NCBI RefSeq assembly: GCF_000725485.1
Contig: NZ_JOAG01000076.1
Location: 1 to 24,731 of the forward strand
Length of the DNA: 24,731 nt
Direction of reading: 5' to 3'
From: Nonomuraea candida
GTDB lineage: Bacteria; Actinomycetota; Actinomycetes; Streptosporangiales; Streptosporangiaceae
Part shown: positions 14,579 to 22,491 of the stretch, in pieces
Layout of the letters: each line of letters begins with the position of its first letter
How positions within the stretch are numbered: position 1 is the first letter of the stretch
Notes under the pieces: generated by a model
The model's database searches: none
What the model was told of the DNA's origin: nothing
Seen by the model: only the letters and a program-made list of their open reading frames with translations
Position numbers and translations under genes: made by a program

Positions 14579-15232
14579 ATGCGAACTCGAATAATGCTGC
14601 AGGGCGTGGTCGCGGCGCTGGCCGTCGCGATCACGGGGTGTGGCGGAGCCGTGATGCCGGCTCCCGCCGCCCCTGAGGCGACAGCGCCCTCGTCCGCCCC
14701 GCCCCCGAGAGAGCCGGCCGTCGAGGAACCGGATTCCGATGACGCACCGGCCGGGGAGCCCTCGCCGGGAGAGCCGGCGGCTTCCCGCTCCGCGCGGATG
14801 ACCGAGGCGGGAACCGAACTCCGGCTCGGTGAGCGGGCCGTGCTCCCGCACCGCAAGGGCAGGATCGCCGTCACCGTGACCTCTGTCGAGGAGGGGGACC
14901 GCGACGCGTTCGAGCGGCGGTTCGGGCAGCGGGCGCGCGGCATCGTGCCGTACTACATCCGCTACACCGTGGAGAACGTCGACGGAACGGATCTGTCGTA
15001 CACGTCCGCGCCCTACCTGCGTCTGGTGACCGCGGACGGGCGCGGGACGGGCGCGGTGGTGGTGGGCGGCATGAGCGATTGCCGGCGCGAGTCCGCCCCG
15101 CGTGACTTCGATCGTGCGGGCGCCACGTACGAGACCTGTCGCCTGGCGGGGACCAGGGACGGGGTCGAGGTCGCCGGGGCCGGGTTCGACGAGGACGACT
15201 ACCGCGACGATCCCGTCGTGTGGCGGCGATGA
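14579..15232 (+). CDS. Secreted lipoprotein, DUF4352-like beta-sandwich
   Basis: The 217-residue product has a lipoprotein signal: MRTRIMLQGVVAALAVAITG then Cys21, with lipobox ITGC. A Pro/Ala/Glu-rich linker (about 25-75) tethers a beta-rich domain with GRIAVTVTSVEEGD, YYIRYTVENVDGTDLSYTS and YLRLVTADGRGTG. That pattern resembles the DUF4352/telomeric immunoglobulin-like modules that sit on the outer face of Gram-positive membranes. Cysteines in MSDCRRE and YETCRLAG may form a disulphide. GGAAGGA six bases upstream supports ATG 14579. It lies between an AraC regulator and a membrane/propeller gene, all plus strand. Function unknown, probably structural or ligand-sensing. Confidence 0.75.
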   Translation: MRTRIMLQGVVAALAVAITGCGGAVMPAPAAPEATAPSSAPPPREPAVEEPDSDDAPAGEPSPGEPAASRSARMTEAGTELRLGERAVLPHRKGRIAVTVTSVEEGDRDAFERRFGQRARGIVPYYIRYTVENVDGTDLSYTSAPYLRLVTADGRGTGAVVVGGMSDCRRESAPRDFDRAGATYETCRLAGTRDGVEVAGAGFDEDDYRDDPVVWRR

Positions 15233-15371
15233 CCACAACACACTCCGGTGACCTCAGCACCGCGCTCCCGCCGCCCGGCCCAAGAGGAGCCCACGAGCTC
15301 CGCGTCGCGGCCTCACCGGACGGCCGGCGCATACGGCCGGCGGGCGGCGCCACGAGCATGCCGAGGGGCTC

Positions 15372-16809
15372 ATGACCGGCCTCGGCGGCGGCCACGACGT
15401 GTCCGCCCCTCCCTGCGGCAGGAGACGGCTCTCGATCGTGCGGTGGGGCTGGTTCGGGACGGGGCTGGCACTGGCCGGTGCGGTGGCGGCCGGCTGGGGC
15501 TATGCCCTGCGGTGGTCCCTGGTGGAGGTGCCGTGGGCGGGGGTGAGCTTCGGCCTTCTCGCGGTGGTGGTGATGCTCGGGCTGCTGGTCGGCGACCTGG
15601 TGACGCTCGTCCGGCGCACCGCCCGTCTGGAGCGTGACCACCCTGCCGTCTCGGAGGCGCTGATCACAGCGGGCTCGCGGGCCAACCTGACGGCGGTGGT
15701 CATGGGCCTGTTGGCCGTGTACGGCCTCGTCCGCATGCAACGCGGCTTCGCCGGCGGGCTGCCTGAGGGCGGCGACGTCCTCTTCGGCATCGGCATGGCG
15801 CTCGCCACGATCGGACTCGTCATGGTGGGCAAAGCCGTGGCCGACCTCACCACCCGTTCCTTGGCGGGCCTGGGCGCGGGCCTGCTGGCGGTGGCGGCCG
15901 TGGTGGCTGCCGGATGTCTGGCCGCCGCGACCCTGCCGGCCGAGAGCGTCACCTCGACCGGCCCCGCCTCCGCCGCTCCGCCCGCCACGGTGCACAAGAT
16001 CGCCTGGCAGTGGCGGCGGCCGCATCGTCCTGTCCGGAACCTCCAGCGCGACCGGCTGGGTCCTGCCGGACCTCGATGAGAGCGCCTGGCTCTACCGCCT
16101 GCCCCAAAACTGCACGACCCGATACACCACGGTGGAACCACCACTGACCAGGCATGTCGCGCTCCGTGACGTGGTCGTCCTGCCCGCGCTGTGCATGGAT
16201 GCCGGGAAGGGCTATGTCTGGAAGCTCATGGTGATCGCTCTGAACCCGCGTGACGGCACCGTGGCATGGCGATACGAGCGGGAGTTGCCCCCTGGAGACG
16301 TGCCGACCCTCACAGTCTCCCCCTCGACGGACCTCAACGCTATGCGGCTGGTTCTGGAGCAGGATGCGGATACGGTCGATGACGTGGTCCTGGCCCAGGC
16401 GACGGGGCGGGCATACCCTCAGCACCACAACCGCGGCAAGCGGTTCACGCAGTTCACCGCCGACGGCTATCTGACCGTTTCGAACGAAGACGACCGCAAG
16501 GAGTACCGCTGGACGCGGCACGGCGGCGGCGCCGATAAGCGCGCCACCGTGCTCACAGCCGACGGCGACAGGTTCGCGTACCTCCCGCTCAAGGACAGTA
16601 TGCTCGTGGCCACGGCCAAGGCCACGCCTGGCAAGATCGGCGTCCGGCTGGACATCGCCGACTGGGGCACGGCACAGCACCGGCACCTGTCCTTCGACGT
16701 CGATGGAGGAACGTCCATCGGTCAGCCCCTGTCGATGGTCCTGCGACCGGCCGCCGGAACGATCGTGATCACCGCTCGCGGCAGCAGCGCGATCACCGGC
16801 CTGACGTGA
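15372..16809 (+). pseudogene. Membrane-anchored PQQ-like beta-propeller protein, single frameshift
   Basis: The first frame (15372 to about 16013) encodes about five transmembrane helices (for example VSFGLLAVVVMLGLLVGDLV and LAGLGAGLLAVAAVVAAGCL), then a Pro/Ser linker and TVHKIAWQW. The second frame picks up at about 16015 with GGRIVLSGTSSATGWVLPDL and runs to 16809. It contains propeller-like blades such as VIALNPRDGTVAWRYER, VLTADGDRFAYLPL and GTIVITARGSSAITGL, typical of PQQ-like/BamB-like repeats. One extra base (or two missing) in TGGCGGCGGCCGC (16011-16023) separates the frames; both sides otherwise look well preserved. It could be a recent mutation or a base-calling error in a GGC run. 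If intact it would be a membrane sensor or scaffold of about 478 residues. Confidence 0.7.
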
Positions 16810-17274
16810 CCGCCGCCGCACGGGAGGATCGGCATTTCGCAGCGGTGACACCGCTCGTTCGCCGCGTCGAAGACCTTCCCTCACGACTCCTGACGCATGG
16901 GCACCAGGTCATGCCGCCCGCGCTGTCAGGCAGGCCGGTGGAGCCCTCCTGGGAGACGATGTCGGTCCCACCGCTGCCGCTGAACACCGGTGTGGCATCG
17001 GGGGACGAGAGCCATCGCGATGACGCCGAGTATCCGTCGCCGCAGCGGCCTGCGGGCGGTCTCCGATGGGGGTAGCGCTTCTGACCTGGGATTCCTTCGA
17101 GAAGCACGCTGCTGGGGCGAGCGTGATGATCGTGAACGGACTTCCAAGACCCTTTGGGGTTGACGGCCATGCGAGAGCACGGCGCATCACCCGCGTCGCC
17201 TGGAGTGTGCGCTTGTACCGGGCGTCACCGGCACAACGGTTTCGGGAGTGGCGGGTGCCCGAGTCGATCAGCCT
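16810..17274. other. No recognisable gene
   Basis: Between the propeller gene and the phosphatase terminator no frame on either strand has conserved features. A plus frame at 17066-17395 overlaps the phosphatase antisense and is not convincing. I see no repeats or insertion-sequence ends. Confidence 0.5.
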
Positions 17275-17304
17275 CGAACGTCCCGCCGCGGACTCGGACG
17301 TTCG
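17275..17304 (-). terminator. Hairpin just after the phosphatase stop
   Basis: CGAACGTCC (17275-17283) and GGACGTTCG (17296-17304) form a perfect 9-bp stem with a 12-nt loop. It lies 6 bp past the stop codon of the minus-strand phosphatase gene. Confidence 0.6.
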
Positions 17305-17310
17305 TCCGTG

Positions 17311-18801
17311 TCAGGCCGGGCTGGAGCCCGGTACGCCGTTCTCGACGACGAAGCTCGCCCGGGTGCTGATCGGCGCGCCCGGCCGGGAGATGTAGGGCAC
17401 CACCCGGAAGTCGTTGGTGAGCGTGTCGGGGGTGAGGGTGAGGCGGCAGTAGCCGCGCTGGAAGTTACAGAACTTCATGTGCGGGTTGGCCCGCAGGTAG
17501 TCCTGGCCGGCCGGGAGCATGTCCGCGCCGTCGCGGCCGCTGCTGATCGACGTGCCGACGATCTCCGTGCCCACCACCGGTGAGCCGGGGTCGTCGTAGT
17601 CGGTCTTGAGGTCCATCAGGTAGTTGCTGTGGCGATCACCGGTCACCACGATCAGGTTGTCGACGTCGCGGTTGTACGCCTCGGTCAGGATCCGCTCGCG
17701 CTCGACCACGTAGGCGTCCCAGGCGCCGAAGAACGACTTGACGGCGGGATCCGGGTCCCTGTCGACCTCGGCCATCGGCAGCTGGTTGCCGATGATCTTC
17801 CACCGCGCCCGCGACGTGGAGAACCCGTCGATCAGCCAGTTCGCCTGCTCCCCGCCCAGCATCGTCGCGTTCGGGTCGAGCCTGCTCGCCCGGTCCGACA
17901 TGTACTGCCGCGAGTCCAGCATGGTGAACTCCGCCAGGTCGCCGTAGCCGATCCGGCGGTGCATGCGGATGCTCGGCCCGGCCGGGATCTGGGTGTGCCG
18001 CAGCGGCAGGTTCTCGTACATGGCCTGGAACGCGGCGGCCTTGCGCCGGCCGAACCTCACCGGGTCGGGCGTGCCGGGCGAGGTGTCCTTGTGCCAGTTG
18101 TCGTCGACCTCGTGGTCGTCGAAGATGGTGATCCAGGGGGCCGAGGCGTGTGCGGCCTGCAGGTGCGGGTCCAGCTTGTAGAGCGCGTACTGCAGGCGGT
18201 AGTCGGTCAGCGACATTCGCTCGTGCAGCATGTGGTCCGGTAGCGGGGCGCCGGAGTGGTCGGTGGTGAAGCCGTAGTTCTCCTCGTAGATGTAGTCGCC
18301 GAGGAACAGCACCACGTCGAAGTTCTCCTCGGCGAGGTGCTGGTGTGCCGTGTAGTGCCCGCCGTGGTAGCTCTGACACGAAGCGACGCCTAACGACAGC
18401 GAGGCCGGCATGGTGCCCGGCGCGGGGGCGGTGCGAGTGCGGCCGACCGGTGAGATGTGGTCGCCGGAGCGGAAGCGGTACCAGTAGTGGCGGCCGGGCT
18501 CCAGGCCGTACACCTCCGGGTGGACCGAGTAGCCGAGCGAGCGTGAGGCGACCACCACGCCCTTCCTGACCACGTCACGGAACTGATCGTCCCTGGCGAC
18601 CTCATAGATCACCCCGGCGGCGGCCACGTTCGGCGGCAGGCCGCCGAACCCGTCGGGGGCCAGCGGATCCACCGCGAGCCGGGTCCACAACACCACGCTG
18701 TCCGGCCCCGGGTCACCGGATGCGACCCCGAGGGTGAAAGGGCTCTCACTCAGCCGCACCGCGGCGTGAGCGCCGGTGTTCCACCACCCCGTGCCGAGCA
18801 T
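17311..18801 (-). CDS. phoD: Alkaline phosphatase D (PhoD) family phosphodiesterase/phosphatase
   Basis: The 496-residue product aligns in motif order with PhoD. An N-terminal Fn3-like domain starts at FTLGVASGDPGPDSVVLWTR (22-41) and includes LEPGRHYWYRF. The metallophosphatase core has the metal-binding SCQSY (141-145), VLFLGDYIYE (164-173), IFDDHEVDDNW (226-236) and VVTGDRHSNYL (385-395) motifs. PhoD is a secreted Fe3+/Ca2+ enzyme releasing phosphate from mono- and diesters such as teichoic acids, normally exported by Tat. Here the first start codon in frame (ATG 18801) gives MLGTGWWNTGAHAAVRLSES with no twin-arginine signal. The frame upstream (TPPLRQPGETAAI) looks like a decayed signal h-region but has no start. 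The enzyme core is intact; export may be lost. Confidence 0.87.
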   Translation of the reverse strand: MLGTGWWNTGAHAAVRLSESPFTLGVASGDPGPDSVVLWTRLAVDPLAPDGFGGLPPNVAAAGVIYEVARDDQFRDVVRKGVVVASRSLGYSVHPEVYGLEPGRHYWYRFRSGDHISPVGRTRTAPAPGTMPASLSLGVASCQSYHGGHYTAHQHLAEENFDVVLFLGDYIYEENYGFTTDHSGAPLPDHMLHERMSLTDYRLQYALYKLDPHLQAAHASAPWITIFDDHEVDDNWHKDTSPGTPDPVRFGRRKAAAFQAMYENLPLRHTQIPAGPSIRMHRRIGYGDLAEFTMLDSRQYMSDRASRLDPNATMLGGEQANWLIDGFSTSRARWKIIGNQLPMAEVDRDPDPAVKSFFGAWDAYVVERERILTEAYNRDVDNLIVVTGDRHSNYLMDLKTDYDDPGSPVVGTEIVGTSISSGRDGADMLPAGQDYLRANPHMKFCNFQRGYCRLTLTPDTLTNDFRVVPYISRPGAPISTRASFVVENGVPGSSPA

Positions 18802-19102
18802 GATCGCAGCGGTTTCGCCCGGCTGTCGCAGCGGCGGGGTGAAGCAGGCGGCAGCCTGAGCCGGGGATCACCGGGGAGGGCGGGAGCAGCCTGGACAAAG
18901 TCGGGTCGGTCCAGCACCGCCGGATGGGCGGGGCCCGGTGAGCGAGACGTGAAGGTATCCGCGAGGAACCGGTGTCTTAGCTTGTCGTTCAACCTGTCTG
19001 CTCGCGGTGCTCGGTGAGTGATGCCGCGCGTTTGGCGGTCTTTCCCGCCTCGTGATGACGGGCGTGGACGTGGTTCCTTGATCCTCGCCTCGGTGGCGGC
19101 CG

Positions 19103-19796
19103 TCACGACGCCGACCACTCGGGCAGGTCATCGGGCTTCCCGCCCAGGAAGGACTGGAACTGCTCCTTGAAGACCGGTCCAGGGTTCCGTCGGCCTTCAT
19201 CTCGCCGACGATCGTGTTGACGACGGCGGTGTTCGCCGACCCCTTGGGCAGCATGATCGCCGCGTCATCGCCGACCGGGCACTGGCCGACCACCCGGGCA
19301 CTGGCCGACCACCTTGACCGCATCGCCGATCTGCCGGGCGTTCGGCATGACCAGGGTGGTGTCGAGGATGACGGCGTCGATCTGGCGGGCCCGCAGCGCG
19401 GTGATCATGTCGTTGATCGACTGGTACTGTCTGGCCCGCTGGACGGGCTTGAGTTGCTCGTTGACGAACCGGTCCTGGACGGAGCCGGGCAGGATGCCGA
19501 TCCTGGCGTCCTTGATCGTCGTGGCGTCCAGGGTGCTGTCGAACCTCACGAGCACGCCGCTCTTGACGTTGAGGTACGGGTCGGTGAAGTCGGCCACCTT
19601 CTCGCGCTCGGGCGTTTGTAGAGCTGGTAGATCGTCAGGTCGTAGTCCTTGGTCCGGCTGCTGACCAGGGCGTCGAACGAGACGTTCGCCAGCTTCAGGC
19701 GCGGGATGCCGGCCCGGTGGGCGATCTCGGCGGCCAGGCAGGAGGAGTAGCCGCTCGCGACGTCCTGCGGGGTGTCGCCGTTGCGCCAGTCTCATG
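19103..19796 (-). pseudogene. Family-3 solute-binding protein of an ABC transporter, frameshifted
   Basis: Joined across three frames the minus strand gives one coherent amino-acid-type binding protein: GDTPQDVASGYSSCLAAEIA, VSFDALVSSRTKDYDLTIYQ, then PEREKVADFTDPYLNVKSGV, ARIGILPGSVQDRFVNEQL, MITALRARQIDAVILDTTLV, KVVGQCPVGDDAAIMLPKGS, VVNTIVGEMKADGTLDR and finally VFKEQFQSFLGGKPDDLPEW before TGA at 19103-19105. Breaks lie near 19615, at a 19-bp tandem duplication (19276-19313) and near 19175. The signal peptide and first strand are also missing beyond about 19796, where the sequence turns into the I36 gene's promoter region. No permease or ATPase gene is adjacent. A clear, fairly recent pseudogene. 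Confidence 0.75.
19276..19313. repeat. 19-bp perfect tandem duplication causing a frameshift
   Basis: CGGGCACTGGCCGACCACC occurs at 19276-19294 and again at 19295-19313 with no spacer. Since 19 is not a multiple of three it shifts the solute-binding frame after VVGQCP; removing one copy restores VVGQCPVGDDAAIML. Confidence 0.9.
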
Positions 19797-19814
19797 CGGT
19801 CGGCTGCCTTTTGG

Positions 19815-19877
19815 TTGACGAATACGAGCTATTCCTCGTAAATTGAGGCGCAGCGAGAAACGAGCTTTTACTCGCGA
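19815..19877 (+). promoter_or_regulatory. Promoter with two inverted-repeat operators upstream of the I36 gene
   Basis: TTGACG (19815-19820), an 18-bp spacer and TAAATT (19839-19844) form a plausible housekeeping promoter in an unusually AT-rich patch. TACGAGCTATTCCTCGTAA (19823-19841) lies in the spacer and overlaps the -10. A second copy, AACGAGCTTTTACTCGCGA (19859-19877), lies just past the expected start site. They share ACGAGCTnTTnCTCG, a CGAG-N6-CTCG dyad, starting 36 bp apart. The regulator is unknown. Confidence 0.5.
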
Positions 19878-20005
19878 TTTGCCGGTCCCGGGTCGCTGAT
19901 CGACGGCAGGCCGGTTGGCCGGCATCCCCCGAAACCTCGATCGGTGCCGGGAGCGCCGTGGTGTGCGGCGCAGCCCGCGTACCGATCCATCAGTCAGGAG
20001 GCACT

Positions 20006-20581
20006 GTGCGCAATCCAAGTCGCTACATCGTGGCGATATGTCTCGCGATGATGGTTGTTCCCGCGCTAGGGGCCGGTACGGCGTCCGCCGCCGCCGAGCC
20101 CGGCGGCGTCGTCGCTTCCTTCAAAGGCAAGAAGATCAACCTCTCTCGGGGGTGGGGAGACGCCAAGCTCTGCGTGGAGGTCTCCGCTTCCGACGTGCGC
20201 TGCTACACGAACGACGCCGAACGTGAGGCGGATCTTGGACCGAGCCCCGAAGCCGATCAAGATGCAGTGTCCGCGCAGGCCATCACCGACTGTCCCGTCA
20301 GTTGGGTCTGCCTGTGGGAGCACGCCAACTACAGCACCACGGGCAGGCGGCTCCAGTTCTCCAGCGCCGGAACCAAGGATCTCGCGGCCTACGACTTCCG
20401 GGACAAGGCGTCATCCGTGGCCAACAGGCGTGCTCAGTTCGGCGCCACATTGATCGACGTCAGAAGCGCGCAGCCCGACCCGAACTTCCTCGTCTGCGCG
20501 GGGTGCGCATACAACCTCCCCAACCACAGCTACATTTACGGCGGAACCTGGAATGACAGGGTCGACAAAATGACCATATGA
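20006..20581 (+). CDS. Secreted peptidase-inhibitor family I36 / beta-gamma-crystallin-like protein
   Basis: From GTG 20006, preceded by AGGAGG (19996-20001), the 191-residue product has a Sec signal (IVAICLAMMVVPALGAGTAS A, cleavage near residue 28). A GKKINLSRGWGDAKLCV segment (41-57) is common to the family. The I36 domain at 96-141 reads CPVSWVCLWEHANYSTTGRR and LQFSSAGTKDLAAYDFRDKA, ending SSVANRR. Family I36 includes the Streptomyces metalloproteinase inhibitor SMPI, a small beta-gamma-crystallin-like fold held by disulphides. Many annotated members are merely secreted proteins of this fold with unproven inhibition. The C-terminal CAGCAYNLPNHSYIYGG is an added cysteine/aromatic tail. 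The gene is monocistronic, with its own promoter and terminator. The substrate protease is unknown. Confidence 0.82.
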   Translation: MRNPSRYIVAICLAMMVVPALGAGTASAAAEPGGVVASFKGKKINLSRGWGDAKLCVEVSASDVRCYTNDAEREADLGPSPEADQDAVSAQAITDCPVSWVCLWEHANYSTTGRRLQFSSAGTKDLAAYDFRDKASSVANRRAQFGATLIDVRSAQPDPNFLVCAGCAYNLPNHSYIYGGTWNDRVDKMTI

Positions 20582-20703
20582 CCTATCTCGCGAGCCCCAG
20601 CTTTCGGCAACGCGACCTGCGGAACGCCCCGTTGTCGTTATCGCGATGGCCGGCGCCGGACTCATCCCGAACGCCCGGCCTGAACCTCTCGGCCGGGCGC
20701 CAC

Positions 20704-20725
20704 AGCCGCCACCGCTGTGGCGGCT
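20704..20725 (+). terminator. Hairpin after the I36 gene
   Basis: AGCCGCCAC (20704-20712) pairs perfectly with GTGGCGGCT (20717-20725) around a CGCT loop, about 120 bp after the I36 stop. It has no T-tract. Confidence 0.55.
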
Positions 20726-21186
20726 CTGGGGGGATCGAAGCGGAGCCGCCACGTCTTCTCCCGTGCTGATGTGGCCGGGGTTCGCGTCCCTTCCGCGATG
20801 GCGTCCAGGAGGCCGGTGATCTTCCAGTAGGGGAGGGCGAAGCCGGTCAGCACCGTTGAGGGCCCCCGGCTGCGCGCGCCGTGGTGGCCTGGGCAGGTGC
20901 GCGCTGATGTACCAGGTGGCGCCGGGTGCCGGCACGAGAATCCGATCGTGGGCGTCACACCTCGGGCCGGCCCCTGCGGAGTGTGCCCAGCCGGGGCGGT
21001 GCTCCACCGACCGGCGAACTCCCGTGTGGGGCGTCGCCGATCGTCATGCCCGCGCGGCGCGCAGGCCCGCCGCGCGGCAGCCGGCTATGGCCGCACCCGG
21101 ACTCCCGCTCAGCGGCCGGACACGAGCCCTTCCCTGGCGAGCACCACTTCCAGCGCTTGCGCTGAAACCCAAAGAACTTCAGCATC
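20726..21186. other. No confident gene upstream of the transposase scrap
   Basis: A minus-strand stretch around 20760-20850 reads VLTGFALPYWKITGLLDAIA with protein-like composition but is short, has no start and matches no family I can name. The remaining frames are Arg/Pro-rich noise. Decayed insertion-sequence DNA is possible. Confidence 0.4.
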
Positions 21187-21297
21187 AGCCGGCCGCTGAC
21201 CAGCCACGACGTCGTGGTCAACAGCATCGCCGCCACCCGGACCCGCACCGGGCTGACCGTCGCGGCCCGCCATGAAGAATTCTGGTCGGTCATATGA
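21187..21297 (+). mobile_element. ISAzo13-family transposase fragment
   Basis: The plus strand reads SRPLTSHDVVVNSIAATRTR and TGLTVAARHEEFW before a stop. RPLTSHxVVVxxIAATxTxTGLxV is a recognisable C-terminal motif of ISAzo13-type (Rhodopirellula-type) DDE transposases, which normally have about 400 residues. Upstream the frame is interrupted (TGA at 21163-21165) and the catalytic core is absent. No terminal inverted repeats were found. It is an inert relic marking past insertion-sequence activity. Confidence 0.5.
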
Positions 21298-21387
21298 GTC
21301 CGGGCCGATGGCCAAAAAAATCACTCGATCATGCCCATATGCTGCAGTACGGTCTAACACTTGGCCGGGTTGAAGAGGGGAACCGCG

Positions 21388-22245
21388 ATGAGCTCCGCCA
21401 CCTACGTCGAACCTGCTGACTCCGAACCCGAGATCGCGCTGGTCGGCGGTGACGTCACCGAGGGCGTCGTGCGCGTCGGCGACACAGTGCGGCGTCCGGT
21501 CGGCTTCAACGCTCCGCTCGTCCATGCCTTGCTCCGCCACCTGGAGGCGGTCGGGTTCGCGGGTGCTCCGAGATTTCTCGGCATTGACGCGGCCGGACGT
21601 GAGGTGCTGACGTTCGTCGCCGGCGAGGTCGCTGGAAGGCCGAGGCCTGCGTGGATCGCCGACGAGGCGCGGTTGGCTTCGGTCGGCCGCCTCGTCCGGG
21701 CCTACGACGACGCGGCCGCCGGTTTCATCCTCCCCGAAGGGGTCCGGCCTTTCTCGGGGCTCACCGAGCTCACCGAGCAGCCGGACATGCCACCCGCACC
21801 GCCCTATCCGGCCGAACTGGTCGGGCACATGGACTTCACGCCTGACAACATCGTGTTCCGAAACGGCGAGGCCGCTGCGCTCATCGACTTCGACATGGCC
21901 AGGCCGGTCTCCAGGGTCGACGAGGTGTGCAACGCGATGCTCTATTGGGCTCCGCTGGGTGATCCCGTCGACGCCGATCCGTTGCTGCAGGACGTCGATG
22001 CGCCGCGCCGCTGCCGGATCCTCGCCGACGCCTACGGGATGTCGGATACGGATCGTTCCCGGCTCGTCGAGGTGGCCGTGCTGCGGTCACGGCGGGCGTG
22101 GTTCTCGATGAAGCAGATCGCCGAGGCGCAGGGCGGGGGTTGGGCGCGGATGTGGCAGGAGGGCGTCGGCGATGAGATCAAGCGGCGGGAGGCGTGGTTG
22201 GAGCGAAACGGCGCGGCGATCGAAACGGCGTTGACCGCCCCATAG
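21388..22245 (+). CDS. Aminoglycoside phosphotransferase (APH) family kinase
   Basis: The 285-residue protein has the small-molecule kinase fold. GDTVRRPVGFNAPLVHALLR (31-50) covers the N-lobe strand and helix, REVLTFVAGEVAGRP (71-85) the hinge, LVGHMDFTPDNIVF (144-157) the Brenner-type HxDxxxxN catalytic loop (His147, Asp149, Asn154), and ALIDFDMARPVSRVDEV (164-180) the metal-binding IDFD (Asp167). Phosphotransferases of this family act on aminoglycosides, choline, homoserine or unknown metabolites. This branch (VVRVGDTVRRP..F) is mostly uncharacterised in actinomycetes, so resistance should not be assumed. It is cytosolic. ATG 21388 follows GAGGGG by seven bases. It is monocistronic, with a strong hairpin 174 bp downstream. 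Confidence 0.85.
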   Translation: MSSATYVEPADSEPEIALVGGDVTEGVVRVGDTVRRPVGFNAPLVHALLRHLEAVGFAGAPRFLGIDAAGREVLTFVAGEVAGRPRPAWIADEARLASVGRLVRAYDDAAAGFILPEGVRPFSGLTELTEQPDMPPAPPYPAELVGHMDFTPDNIVFRNGEAAALIDFDMARPVSRVDEVCNAMLYWAPLGDPVDADPLLQDVDAPRRCRILADAYGMSDTDRSRLVEVAVLRSRRAWFSMKQIAEAQGGGWARMWQEGVGDEIKRREAWLERNGAAIETALTAP

Positions 22246-22418
22246 GTTCCTTCGCGACGGGAGCAACGACGATCTCACCGGCCTCGGACAAGCGGTTCCG
22301 AAACGCGGTGACATCGATGTCGCCCGAAGGGCGCCCCAGAACCGACCGGCGAGTGAACCTGCTTCTCAACAAAAGCCACCCGTCAGGAAGCTGCCCGGCA
22401 ACCCGGCGGGAGTTTGAC

Positions 22419-22447
22419 GGCGGCCAACCTGGATCAGGTTGGCCGCC
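22419..22447 (+). terminator. 13-bp perfect hairpin between the kinase and TnsA-like genes
   Basis: GGCGGCCAACCTG (22419-22431) pairs perfectly with CAGGTTGGCCGCC (22435-22447) around a GAT loop. It is the strongest hairpin in the window. It makes the TTG at 22414 an unlikely start for the next gene and probably ends the kinase transcript or marks a recombination end. Confidence 0.65.
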
Positions 22448-22491
22448 CATCAGCTCTGGAGTTGAACGAAGGCTGGCCAGATCGGTGGACG

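Noticed and set aside
18987..18993. GTTCAAC resembling one unit of a PHO box upstream of phoD
   Set aside because: The following 11-bp unit does not match GTTCACC, so there is no direct repeat and no basis for calling PhoP control.
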